64,000 nucleotides of DNA, taken from Algoriphagus chordae. Lineage in GTDB: Bacteria > Bacteroidota > Bacteroidia > Cytophagales > Cyclobacteriaceae. Of this stretch, positions 1 through 7,940 are shown one piece after another. Position 1 is the stretch's first letter. Each line of letters begins with the position of its first letter. The notes below the pieces were generated by a model. It ran no database searches. It saw only the letters and a program-made list of their open reading frames with translations, and was not told the DNA's origin. The translations under genes were made by a program, and so were the position numbers. The stretch is taken from the NCBI RefSeq assembly GCF_003254055.1, contig NZ_QKZT01000005.1, positions 124,001 to 188,000 on the forward strand. The letters run 5' to 3'.

Positions 1-554
1 TCAATGCTGAACAATGTAATTTTGGCTACAGAGAAAGTGTCTTCAAACATGAATTGAAAGGAAAGTATGTGATTTGTTCTGTGGTTTTTCGACTGAGAAA
101 AGAACCGGAATTTCACACAGAATATGGTGCAATAAAAGAAACGCTGGAAGCTTCTGGAATAAGCAAATTAAGTTTAAAGGCGATTTCTGACGCGGTAATT
201 CAAATCCGTCAATCTAAACTTCCAGATCCTAAGGAAATCGGAAATTCGGGTTCATTTTTCAAAAACCCGACGATACCAACAGAGAAATTTGAGGAATTGA
301 AAAATCAACACCCGACAATCCCAGGCTATCCAAACGAAGAAGGAGTAAAAGTACCTGCGGCTTGGTTGATAGAGCAATGCGGCTGGAAAGGAAAGCGATT
401 CGGGGAAATCGGTGTTCACGCCAAGCAACCACTTGTTCTCGTAAACTATGGTGACGGAGATGGTAATGAGATCAAAAACTTAGCTACCAAAATACAGCAA
501 TCCGTACTAGAGAAGTTCGGTATTAGCATTCATCCTGAAGTCAATTTCCTTTAG
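1..554 (+). CDS. murB: UDP-N-acetylmuramate dehydrogenase MurB, C-terminal part (5' end outside window)
   Basis: MurB reduces UDP-GlcNAc-enolpyruvate to UDP-MurNAc with NADPH and FAD, in cytosolic peptidoglycan precursor synthesis. The frame is open from base 3, so about 183 C-terminal residues are visible and the FAD-binding N-terminus and real start lie to the left. Visible family hallmarks are CNFGYRESVFK (the Tyr-Arg-x-Ser segment), SGSFFKNP with the Ser used as general acid, PAAWLIEQCGWKG, and HPEV close to the end with the conserved Glu. The only start-like codon seen (TTG at 54) is internal. The stop overlaps the stop of the convergent deaminase gene by 4 bp. Identity is secure; length cannot be judged. 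Confidence 0.93.
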   Translation, partial: NAEQCNFGYRESVFKHELKGKYVICSVVFRLRKEPEFHTEYGAIKETLEASGISKLSLKAISDAVIQIRQSKLPDPKEIGNSGSFFKNPTIPTEKFEELKNQHPTIPGYPNEEGVKVPAAWLIEQCGWKGKRFGEIGVHAKQPLVLVNYGDGDGNEIKNLATKIQQSVLEKFGISIHPEVNFL

Positions 555-1033
555 ACCAACTGATCGTTTACTTCTAAGGTTTTTTCGTATTTATCTACCT
601 GCACGCCAAATTTCCTTAAGAACTCCACTCCTTCGTCAGATCCTATCCCCTTGTATTCTGCATAGGAGAATAAGAAAATCACTCTTGAAATACCCATAGA
701 GAAAATTATTCTAGCACAGGCCAAACAGGGAGATAGAGTCACAAAGAGTGTGGAGCCTTCCACTGCTGTATTGTTTTTCACAGCATAAAGAATGGCATTT
801 TGCTCCGCATGAAGCGCAAGCGAACAACTACCCTTGCTATCACGAGCACAACCATTCACTGGAAATTCTACGTCACAATTGTGGGTGCCGGCCGGAGGGC
901 CATTATATCCTATGGAAATAATTCGAGTGTCTTTGGTGAGAACAGCTCCCACATGCTTCTTGATACAATGCGATCGCTTGGCTAAATTAACAGCCAACTC
1001 CATGAAAATATCATCAAAATCAGGTCTATTCAT
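551..1033 (-). CDS. dCMP/cytidine deaminase family protein (ComEB-like)
   Basis: 160-residue zinc-dependent deaminase, probably converting dCMP to dUMP to feed dTMP synthesis in the cytosol. The zinc site is visible: His75-Ala-Glu77 (HAEQNAI, Glu as proton shuttle) and PCLAC with Cys103 and Cys106. The N-terminal block GAVLTKDTRIISIGYNGPP is typical of deoxycytidylate deaminases and distinguishes it from tRNA adenosine deaminases. Length fits the family. It converges on murB with a 4-bp 3' overlap. A late-competence ComEB role is known only as a name in Firmicutes and is not implied here. Confidence 0.9.
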   Translation of the reverse strand: MNRPDFDDIFMELAVNLAKRSHCIKKHVGAVLTKDTRIISIGYNGPPAGTHNCDVEFPVNGCARDSKGSCSLALHAEQNAILYAVKNNTAVEGSTLFVTLSPCLACARIIFSMGISRVIFLFSYAEYKGIGSDEGVEFLRKFGVQVDKYEKTLEVNDQLV

Positions 1034-1171
1034 AGTTTATACTTTGGGCAAAAGTAGCATTTGATAAGGAAGACAAACAAAATTTCTCGAATAATAGCGG
1101 GAAGTTTTTCGTTAAATAGTAAATTCTAACCTTCAAGTACATGCCACGTTTAGGATTGAAAAGCTAAAATA

Positions 1172-1750
1172 ATGAATCGTATACAGCCAAGTCAACTCAT
1201 CACTACCCTTGTGATTTTGATCACAATGAGCTCATGCAGTGCCATTGAGATTTTTGAGGAGAATAATGAAATGCCCCTTAAAAAACCTTACAAATCATTT
1301 GTGATTATTAATCAGGAAGTTGGTATGAGGGGTTTTTCTTCTCAATTCATAGATACCCAAGTGCAAATTCATTTGAAGGAAGCCCTAGAATCTCAAGGAT
1401 TGATTTATGATAAAACTACGCCTGAGCTTGTCATTCGATATACATCAAACGAAGATCCTAGAAAAAGAGATAGTTACCAAAACAATAATCCATACCCATA
1501 CTGGGGATATAGAGTTTGGGATCCCTGGATGTACAATCCTTACTTTAACAACCAAAGTAATGTCAAGACAAGTACCTACGAATTGGTACAAGTAATTGTA
1601 GATTTCATAGACCAAAAAGAAGATAAGTTATTAATGACCTTAACAGGAGTCACTGAAGTCAGCAATCAAAAAACTAAGAGTAAGAAAGTTTTGAAAACCA
1701 CCGACAAAATCATAGAATACTTCCTCTATAAAGTCAAGGACAGCCAATAA
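1172..1750 (+). CDS. DUF4136-type lipoprotein
   Basis: 192-residue predicted lipoprotein. The N-terminus is a hydrophobic signal ending in a lipobox (TMSSC, Cys22), so it should be lipidated and anchored in the outer or inner membrane. The rest resembles the DUF4136 fold common in Bacteroidota: a YKSFVI strand, a long helix (IHLKEALESQGLIYD), PELVIRYTS, an aromatic Pro/Tyr/Trp-rich loop around residues 108-128, then STYELVQVIVDFID and a C-terminal helix. No catalytic motif is visible and the function is unknown. It stands alone between divergent or independently regulated genes. Confidence 0.75.
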   Translation: MNRIQPSQLITTLVILITMSSCSAIEIFEENNEMPLKKPYKSFVIINQEVGMRGFSSQFIDTQVQIHLKEALESQGLIYDKTTPELVIRYTSNEDPRKRDSYQNNNPYPYWGYRVWDPWMYNPYFNNQSNVKTSTYELVQVIVDFIDQKEDKLLMTLTGVTEVSNQKTKSKKVLKTTDKIIEYFLYKVKDSQ

Positions 1751-1889
1751 TCCTATACAGCATTTTTTCAGTTGTGCACTGCACATTCCCGGCAGAAATA
1801 CAAAACTTAGAAATATGAAGTAATTCCGGAGGATTCTACCGATTCCAATATGATTTTATAATAGTTTGTTGTCTTATTTGGCAAAATAT

Positions 1890-1919
1890 TTGTAAAATAT
1901 TAATTACCTAGTACTTTTG
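1890..1919 (+). promoter_or_regulatory. Bacteroidota-type promoter for the response regulator
   Basis: TTG at 1890-1892, 19 bp spacer, TACTTTTG at 1912-1919, matching the TTG-N19-TAnnTTTG consensus of Bacteroidota primary sigma factor promoters. It lies 43 bp before the start at 1962. Confidence 0.6.
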
Positions 1920-1961
1920 TATTAGTAATACTGCATTTCAACCACTTATTTTTGCATTTCG

Positions 1962-2318
1962 ATGTTAACCATTGTCTTAATTGATGACGACCCTATCAGT
2001 ACTTTTGTTACTGAAAAACTCATTTCTAGAAATGTGAAAGAACCGTGTCAATTTTATAAGTACCAGAGCGCCAAGGTCGCCTTACAGGAAATAAAGGCTA
2101 TTAGGCCTAATTACTTGTTTTTAGATCTCAATATGCCGGGAATGACAGGTTGGGATTTTCTTGACAGCCTGAGCTCAGATCAAAACGAAGCGAAAATCTA
2201 CATTTTGAGTAGTTCTGTGGATGAAAGAGACATCGTCAAAGCAAGTAGATACAGCATGGTAAAGGACTACCTTTCGAAACCCCTGATAAAAAAATACATT
2301 CAATCTATTTTTAATTGA
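1962..2318 (+). CDS. Single-domain response regulator (CheY/Rec fold)
   Basis: 118 residues, a receiver domain only with no DNA-binding or enzymatic output. The phosphoacceptor is Asp55 (LFLDLNMPG), the acidic pocket is Asp8-Asp9-Asp10, the Thr/Ser switch is in SSS (82-85) and the conserved Lys is Lys106 (YLSKP). Such stand-alone receivers act in phosphorelays or by binding a partner protein. No histidine kinase is adjacent, and the nearest phosphorelay protein is the Hpt gene at 42915, far away. It has its own promoter and terminator, so it is monocistronic. Confidence 0.9.
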   Translation: MLTIVLIDDDPISTFVTEKLISRNVKEPCQFYKYQSAKVALQEIKAIRPNYLFLDLNMPGMTGWDFLDSLSSDQNEAKIYILSSSVDERDIVKASRYSMVKDYLSKPLIKKYIQSIFN

Positions 2319-2339
2319 CCCATTTCAGGGTCTTTTTTT
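2317..2339 (+). terminator. Rho-independent terminator after the response regulator
   Basis: GACCC (2317-2321), 6-nt loop, GGGTC (2328-2332), then seven T. The left arm overlaps the stop codon. Confidence 0.75.
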
Positions 2340-2581
2340 GCCTGAAAAAGCTAATTGAACTTAATAGGATTGTTATCAATCAATCCTCATTAGGATCCAT
2401 AATTCTTCTTCAAACCAATTTCTCCTTAGTATCGAAATCACAGTTTACTCCCCTGGTAAACAGAGAAATTAACTAGGGACTAATCCCTTTGAAAAAAATA
2501 AATCTACAGTATTGTAGGAATTACTTTTTTTACTTTAATTCGTATCGTTCAACAATTAAAAACACCCCTATCTAAACTACT

Positions 2582-2758
2582 ATGGAGGATTTTGACGACG
2601 ATTATGAAAATGACGATGATTTAAATGATGATGATTTCGATAATGATTTTGAAGACGAGTATGATCTCGACGAAGAAAATGAATTTATCGATGACAACAT
2701 CGTAGATTTCGATGATGATGACGAAGAAGAGGAATTTGATGACGATATGTTTGATTAA
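2582..2758 (+). CDS. Extremely acidic 58-residue protein
   Basis: ATG to TAA, 58 residues. 37 of the 58 are Asp or Glu (26 D, 11 E) and there is no Lys, Arg or His. The rest are mostly Phe, Asn, Leu, Ile and Tyr spaced between acidic runs, which suggests an intrinsically disordered polyanion. I do not recognise a family. A real gene is favoured by the clean start and stop, the position between two independently placed genes, and the use of both GAT and GAC for Asp and GAA and GAG for Glu, which argues against a simple DNA repeat. Cytosolic; possible roles such as DNA mimic, basic-protein chaperone or cation buffer are speculation. Confidence 0.6.
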   Translation: MEDFDDDYENDDDLNDDDFDNDFEDEYDLDEENEFIDDNIVDFDDDDEEEEFDDDMFD

Positions 2759-2826
2759 CTAGAATCCTTTGGTTAATTGACATTAAGAAATTATCTTCGA
2801 GCTATATTTAGAAAATCAACAAACTG

Positions 2827-2979
2827 ATGATGACACTACTTAATGTTTTCACTTCGCCAATTGCTGGAGGAGCCCAAACTTTTCTTGTAATTGTATGTAT
2901 ATTAATCGGTCTTGGAGCCGGTATTACTGCAATAGACACCCGAAGCACTTTCTCAAAAAAGAAAAAAGCTGATCATTAA
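2827..2979 (+). CDS. Small single-pass membrane protein (50 aa)
   Basis: Starts with two consecutive ATG codons (2827, 2830). The product is 50 residues: a polar N-terminus with SPIAGGA, one hydrophobic span of about 20 residues (FLVIVCILIGLGAGITAI), then a basic tail with KKKK, predicting N-out/C-in topology. No family recognised. It follows the acidic protein gene by 68 bp and is followed by a hairpin with a T-run, so the two small genes may form one transcript. Confidence 0.5.
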   Translation: MMTLLNVFTSPIAGGAQTFLVIVCILIGLGAGITAIDTRSTFSKKKKADH

Positions 2980-2998
2980 TATCTTATATTTTACAAAG

Positions 2999-3023
2999 AA
3001 GGAGGTTAACGCCTCCTTTTTTT
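2999..3023 (+). terminator. Hairpin plus T-run abutting the next start codon
   Basis: AAGGAGG (2999-3005), 6-nt loop, CCTCCTT (3012-3018) and T through 3023, followed directly by ATG at 3024. As a terminator it would end the small-gene transcript; the GGAGG in its left arm is also a perfect Shine-Dalgarno core sequestered in the stem. Confidence 0.6.
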
Positions 3024-3035
3024 ATGCCCAATAAA

Positions 3036-3476
3036 ATGACAAAACCACAGAATTTCGAAAACCACGCTAAGCTATATCCGCTTCATCATTTTGTCATAAT
3101 GCCTATGACCCTGATATTCTTAGGATGGACAGTCGCAAGAATGGATTTCAGCACCTCAGACACAGTATCAGATAGCTTTTACTTCCTGTTACTAGCATTG
3201 ATCGTCCTATTGGTTTCTTATCTTCCTAGGATCTATGCGCTCAAAAACCAGAACAGAATCATACGCCTAGAGATGAGACAACGCTATTTCTATCTCACCG
3301 GAACGCCTTTTTTCGAAAAAGAAAGTCTTCTGACTTCACCTCAAATCATTGCTTTAAGATTTGCTGGGGATGAGGAATTTTTGGCCTTAATGGATAAGTC
3401 CATCAAAGAAACTACCGCTCCAAAAGAAATCAAAAAAAGCATAAAAAACTGGAAGGCGGATCATCACAGAGTATAA
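3036..3476 (+). CDS. DUF6526-like membrane protein
   Basis: About 146 residues with two hydrophobic segments near the N-terminus (FVIMPMTLIFLGWTV and FYFLLLALIVLLVSYLP) and a cytosolic C-terminal half rich in charged residues (LEMRQRYFYLTG, RFAGDEEFLALMDKS). This layout matches a small Bacteroidota family (DUF6526) of unknown function. An upstream ATG at 3024 would add four residues but sits directly on the T-run of a hairpin; ATG at 3036 agrees better with the compact N-terminus of relatives. The stop precedes the convergent glycerate kinase gene by 11 bp. Confidence 0.65.
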   Translation: MTKPQNFENHAKLYPLHHFVIMPMTLIFLGWTVARMDFSTSDTVSDSFYFLLLALIVLLVSYLPRIYALKNQNRIIRLEMRQRYFYLTGTPFFEKESLLTSPQIIALRFAGDEEFLALMDKSIKETTAPKEIKKSIKNWKADHHRV

Positions 3477-3487
3477 TTAGCAGCACT

Positions 3488-4591
3488 TCAAAAGTCCAGA
3501 GAAAATTCACTTGCCAGTAAAGCTTGGAGATTTTGTCTGGACTTATTTTTATAATCTTGTGCTGAAAAATCTAAATCGGGCAAGGTCAAAACTTGATCAA
3601 ACAAGTCTTTTCCAGACTCAGACCCTGAGCTGATTAATGCTATTTTTTTTGATTGATTATGAGCTAATTGCATTAGTTCATAGCAAGCTTTACCTTCAGT
3701 GGATTGGTTATCATACTTTCCTTCTCCAGTGATAATGTATTCTGCCCAATTCACCGCAGACTCTAGCTTTACTTTCTCGAAAAAATATGCTGAACCAAAT
3801 TTGATTTCAGTATCAAAAAATGCCGATAAACCCAAGGCAATTCCTCCCGCTGCCCCAAACCCAGGCTGATCTATAAAAACTTTATTTTGCTTTTCGAAAA
3901 GCCTATTGATTACTGATCCACAAAGTGACTCGAATTCTTCAATTTCATTTGGCAAGACACCTTTTTGAGGACCAAAAACAGGAATTGCTCCTTTAGCTCC
4001 AAAAAAAGTATTCTTGACATCACAAAGGCAGGAGAATTTAACTTTCGGAATCCTAGGAGATTTCTGTATATGCCGAATCTTAGCAAGATATTTAGGAGCA
4101 AACAGTGTTAACTCTCTACCATTTTCATCCAAGAAACTAATCCCTAGCGCAGCCAATATCCCAATCCCCAAATCTACGGTGGCAGTTCCACCAAGTCCGA
4201 GTACTATTTCCTCTGCACCATGATCGATTGCCTCCCTCAATAGCAAGCCTGTTCCATAGCTAGAAGCGACATCAGGATTCAATGCTTCATTTCCTAACGA
4301 AGCAATTCCTGAAGCTGTAGAGACGTCAATATAGGCTTTACGGGAATACGGGTCCCAGCCAAAGTAACTTGGAACTGGTCTTCCAAAGGGATCAAGTGAC
4401 CACACTAGCTTTTTCTCTAAGCCCAATATCTCAGTCAAAAGCTCGCAGGTCCCATCTCCTCCATCTGCAATGGGAAGTAGCTTCGTAGTGAATTTTGGAA
4501 ACTTCTCTTTGACAAAGCCTTGAATGATTTCTCCTGCTTCACGAGCAGTCATAGTGCCTTTGAATGCATTAGGAGAAACCAGGATATTCAT
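3488..4591 (-). CDS. Glycerate kinase (GlxK/GarK family)
   Basis: 367 residues, the usual length for the type II glycerate kinase family (PF02595). It starts with MNILVSPNAFKGTMTAREA and contains IADGGDGTCELL, GLGGTATVDLGIGILAALG and the C-terminal ITGEGKYDNQSTEGK segment, all diagnostic. It phosphorylates D-glycerate with ATP, giving 2- or 3-phosphoglycerate, which enters lower glycolysis. It is the second gene of an operon with the upstream sodium:alanine-type symporter, with one base between stop and start, so translation is likely coupled. Confidence 0.9.
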   Translation of the reverse strand: MNILVSPNAFKGTMTAREAGEIIQGFVKEKFPKFTTKLLPIADGGDGTCELLTEILGLEKKLVWSLDPFGRPVPSYFGWDPYSRKAYIDVSTASGIASLGNEALNPDVASSYGTGLLLREAIDHGAEEIVLGLGGTATVDLGIGILAALGISFLDENGRELTLFAPKYLAKIRHIQKSPRIPKVKFSCLCDVKNTFFGAKGAIPVFGPQKGVLPNEIEEFESLCGSVINRLFEKQNKVFIDQPGFGAAGGIALGLSAFFDTEIKFGSAYFFEKVKLESAVNWAEYIITGEGKYDNQSTEGKACYELMQLAHNQSKKIALISSGSESGKDLFDQVLTLPDLDFSAQDYKNKSRQNLQALLASEFSLDF

Positions 4592-4592
4592 G

Positions 4593-5942
4593 TTATGCTT
4601 TTTTCATTCTCTGGAAATAATCTTTCATCGCTACCTTTACCTTCGGCGCTAAGTAGAAAGTCGAAATCATCGTTGGCACAGCCATAATCGCATACATGCC
4701 ATCTACCAGACTTATCACCACATCAAGAGATGCTACAGCCCCTGCTACAATCGTGATCAAATAGAAATAATTGTAGTAATCTGCTCTTTTGGCACCAAAG
4801 AGATAACCAAAACACTTATGACCATAATAGGAGTAGGTAAACATCGTGGACAGTGCAAAAACCAGCACGGCCAACATCAATAGGTATCTCCCAACGTATG
4901 GAAGTGCCATATCGAAGGCAGCTAGCGTCAATCGAACACCATCTTTCTCGGTGGATTCCCAAACGCCAGTTAGCATGATTACAAGGGCAGTAAGCGTACA
5001 AACTACTACCGTATCAATAAATGGCCCTAGCATCGCAATCAAACCTTCACGAATAGGCTCATTATTTTTGGAAGCACCATGAACCATAGGAGCTGTTCCG
5101 ATACCTGCTTCATTGGAAAATGCCGCTCTTCTCGCTCCTACTATTATCACCGCTCCTACTGCTCCACCAGCCATGGCTTCACCTGTAAATGCATCAGTAA
5201 CAATTTTCAAAAGCATATCAGGTACATCTCCTAAATATTTGAATACAATAATCAGTACCGTGACAAAATAAAGGCCTACCATGAAAGGGACCATTTTTGC
5301 AGCTACGGCCGCTATTCTTTTGATTCCTCCGAGAATAACGATAGCAACAAGTACCATCATCGTAATCCCTATTATCCATCTTGTTTTATCTCCTTCATCC
5401 AAACCAGCTGGTTCGAGGATAACGGTTCTGAGTACAGCAGTCAATTGATTGGCTTGGAAAATTGCCAGCAATCCTAAAATACCTGCTCCACAAAAAATCA
5501 CTGATAGAAATTTCCATTTTTTGCCCATGCCTTCCTCGATGACATACATGGGACCTCCTTGAACATGACCTTCTGAATCTTTCCCACGATACATAATGGC
5601 AAGGCTACAGGTATAAAACTTGGTAGCCATCCCGACAAAAGCCGAAACCCACATCCAGAAAATCGCTCCTGGACCTCCCATATTGATTGCTATGGCGACT
5701 CCACTAATATTCCCAAGACCAACTGTCGCTGCTATAGCCGCAGACAAAGCTTGAAATGAAGTGATATCTCCGGGTGCCAAACCAGTATCATATTTGCCTC
5801 TTAGGAGCCCTATTGCATGGCCTATTTTGCGAAAGGGAACAAAGCCTGAGTGTACCAACAACAGCAATCCACCTCCCATTAAGATGATAAGCATAGGAGT
5901 TCCCCAAATCCAGTTAGCAAAGGATATAATGTATTCGCCCAT
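4593..5942 (-). CDS. Alanine/glycine:cation symporter family protein (AGCS)
   Basis: 449-residue inner-membrane transporter with about 10-11 hydrophobic spans. AGCS signatures are visible: ATVGLGNISGVAIAINMGGP, FWMWVSAFVGMATKFYTCSL, GGPMYVIEEGMG and RRAAFSNEAGIGTAPM. Members import alanine or glycine with sodium. It is the first gene of a two-gene operon with glycerate kinase, a pairing that suggests use of alanine, glycine or serine through glycerate. A perfect 7-1-7 palindrome lies 22 bp upstream of the start. Confidence 0.92.
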   Translation of the reverse strand: MGEYIISFANWIWGTPMLIILMGGGLLLLVHSGFVPFRKIGHAIGLLRGKYDTGLAPGDITSFQALSAAIAATVGLGNISGVAIAINMGGPGAIFWMWVSAFVGMATKFYTCSLAIMYRGKDSEGHVQGGPMYVIEEGMGKKWKFLSVIFCGAGILGLLAIFQANQLTAVLRTVILEPAGLDEGDKTRWIIGITMMVLVAIVILGGIKRIAAVAAKMVPFMVGLYFVTVLIIVFKYLGDVPDMLLKIVTDAFTGEAMAGGAVGAVIIVGARRAAFSNEAGIGTAPMVHGASKNNEPIREGLIAMLGPFIDTVVVCTLTALVIMLTGVWESTEKDGVRLTLAAFDMALPYVGRYLLMLAVLVFALSTMFTYSYYGHKCFGYLFGAKRADYYNYFYLITIVAGAVASLDVVISLVDGMYAIMAVPTMISTFYLAPKVKVAMKDYFQRMKKA

Positions 5943-5963
5943 TAAAGTTTTCTAGTTATAGCA

Positions 5964-5978
5964 ATCAAGTCACTTGAT
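5964..5978. promoter_or_regulatory. Palindrome upstream of the AGCS symporter gene
   Basis: ATCAAGT-C-ACTTGAT, a perfect 7-bp inverted repeat with a one-base centre, 22-36 bp before the symporter start on the minus strand. Its location fits a transcription factor site; the factor is unknown. Confidence 0.4.
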
Positions 5979-6051
5979 CAGATGTTTCTAAATTAATATC
6001 CATATTAGGTTCATTTTAATGAAATTCAAAGAATATGAATTTCTAAACAGC

Positions 6052-6078
6052 AAAAAACCCGATCGTAACCGGGCTTTT
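6052..6078 (-). terminator. Terminator of the GH20 gene
   Basis: On the minus strand AAAAGCCCG, 8-nt loop, CGGGTTTTTT, 18 bp past the hexosaminidase stop. Confidence 0.7.
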
Positions 6079-6095
6079 CATTTGTTTGTATAGGA

Positions 6096-7694
6096 TTACC
6101 AATTGACTTTTGGAGATCTATAAAAACCTATTCCATTGATATCCCAGCGTTTACCCTGCTGAGCAATTCTCTTTTGGAAATCTTCCCAATTTCTACGCTC
6201 ACTGGATGACCAAGCGACTTCAGCAAGTGCTGCCAATCTAGGAAAAGCCATGTATTCTATATCTGCACGGTTGGTTATGGTTTCAGTCCAAAGCGGTGCC
6301 TCAACGCCCAAAATATCAGATTTATTAATGCCATCTGCATAGGTAGCTGGATCCCAGTTGTACGAATCATCAAGCTCAATATAGGCTGCCCAATGAAGAC
6401 CAAGCCTCGAGGTAGAGTCATATTGCATATCTAAGTACGCACGTTTAGCAGGCGACATTAGAATTTGATTCCCCTGCTCTTTAGCCATTATTGCATTTTC
6501 TTCCTTTGCCCAAAATTGAGCAACAGATCCAGGAGCTAGTTTAGCCGTTGCGATCTCATCCCAGCCCATGCTCTTTTTACCATGCTTAGTTACAATTCCC
6601 TGTACTCTTTCCACAAAATAGATGTAATCATCCTTTTCCGTCACATGTGATTCATCTCCGCCGATATGGATATATGGGCCAGGAGTAAGCGCAACCAACT
6701 CTTTGATCACATCTTCTACAAAGGTATAGGTGATCTCCTTGTTGGTAGCAAATGTACTAAAGCCAACTTCTATCCCTGTGTATAGCTCAGCAGGCTCTGG
6801 GCTCTTGTCTAGGATATCAAAATCAATTTTACCCTCGGTCATAGTAGCAAAATCTCCATCTGGCAAATTCACCCCAGGATTCAATTCTGCATAGGATGCC
6901 AAAGCAGCATTGGTATGGCCTGGCATATCGATTTCTGGGACTACAGTGATAAATCTATCAGCCGCATAATTTACGATTTCAGTATAATCTGCTTGTGTGA
7001 AAAATCCTCCTTCACCACCTCCTACTTCTGTTTTTCCACCAATCTCAGTCAGTTTTGGCCATGATTTGATTTCTATTCTCCAGCCTTGATCATCTGACAA
7101 GTGCAGGTGCAGGTAGTTGAATTTCAATGTCCCCATCTGATCTATAAAGTGCTTCACATCTACAACACTTATAAAATGTCTAGCTACATCCAGCATCGCT
7201 CCTCTGTAGCCAAATTCAGGCTCATCTACAATTTTACCATTCCCAATGGTCCATTCTCCTGCTACTTTAGAAGTATTTTCAATCTCAACTGGCAATGCCT
7301 TGATCAAGGTCTGCATCCCATAATAAAGCCCTGCTGCGGATGTAGAGGAGATTTTCACAGCATCTGCATTAACTTCAATAGTATATTTTTCTGAGGGATC
7401 TCCACTTGTTAATTCCAGCTTCATATCTCCATCTTCAGAAGATACTGGGATAGCATAGCCCGTTGCTGGGCGTAGTTTTTCAGCTAAATAATTCCCAACT
7501 CTCGTCAAATCATCGCCAGTTCCAATCAACTGAACAGATGATCCTGAGCTTAATTCAAAGGCACCAGACTGAGAAGAAATTGAACTTGGAATTGGAATGA
7601 TGCCAGTCTCGTCGAGCTTAATTGCATTTGGGGCTTGGCAGGAACTAATAGATATAGCTGCGAGGGCAGCTAAGGTCCAAAGGGTACGTTTCAT
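6096..7694 (-). CDS. GH20 beta-N-acetylhexosaminidase, lipoprotein
   Basis: 532 residues. A lipoprotein signal ends at SISSC (Cys19), so the enzyme is probably anchored in the outer membrane. A GH20b domain (about residues 30-155) precedes the catalytic (beta/alpha)8 barrel, which shows FGYRGAMLDVARHF, LHLHLSDDQGWRIEI, VVPEIDMPGHTNA and the catalytic Asp347-Glu348 in HIGGDES. It hydrolyses terminal beta-GlcNAc or GalNAc from chitin fragments, glycoproteins or recycled murein. Length is normal. It is monocistronic with its own terminator. Confidence 0.93.
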   Translation of the reverse strand: MKRTLWTLAALAAISISSCQAPNAIKLDETGIIPIPSSISSQSGAFELSSGSSVQLIGTGDDLTRVGNYLAEKLRPATGYAIPVSSEDGDMKLELTSGDPSEKYTIEVNADAVKISSTSAAGLYYGMQTLIKALPVEIENTSKVAGEWTIGNGKIVDEPEFGYRGAMLDVARHFISVVDVKHFIDQMGTLKFNYLHLHLSDDQGWRIEIKSWPKLTEIGGKTEVGGGEGGFFTQADYTEIVNYAADRFITVVPEIDMPGHTNAALASYAELNPGVNLPDGDFATMTEGKIDFDILDKSPEPAELYTGIEVGFSTFATNKEITYTFVEDVIKELVALTPGPYIHIGGDESHVTEKDDYIYFVERVQGIVTKHGKKSMGWDEIATAKLAPGSVAQFWAKEENAIMAKEQGNQILMSPAKRAYLDMQYDSTSRLGLHWAAYIELDDSYNWDPATYADGINKSDILGVEAPLWTETITNRADIEYMAFPRLAALAEVAWSSSERRNWEDFQKRIAQQGKRWDINGIGFYRSPKVNW

Positions 7695-7940
7695 AAAATA
7701 AAGATTTGAGTAAACTTAATTTATTTTTTTAACAATCTTTCCCTGACTAAGTCATTTTATAATAAAACCAATACAGTTGCAAACGACTAATCCAACTAGG
7801 AATTCTAGTAGTATTTTACAAAAGGACAGTAGATTGTAACATGTTTTTGATAATTTCAAATTTCAGAAAGTCAGACCTACGTCTGATTCCAAAAACATAT
7901 CAAAAAATCAATATCCCTCTTTAACATAACTATTAATCTA

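Noticed and set aside
1773..1785. TGTGCA-C-TGCACA palindrome after the DUF4136 gene
   Set aside because: Only 13 bp, no T-run and not at a promoter; chance is sufficient.
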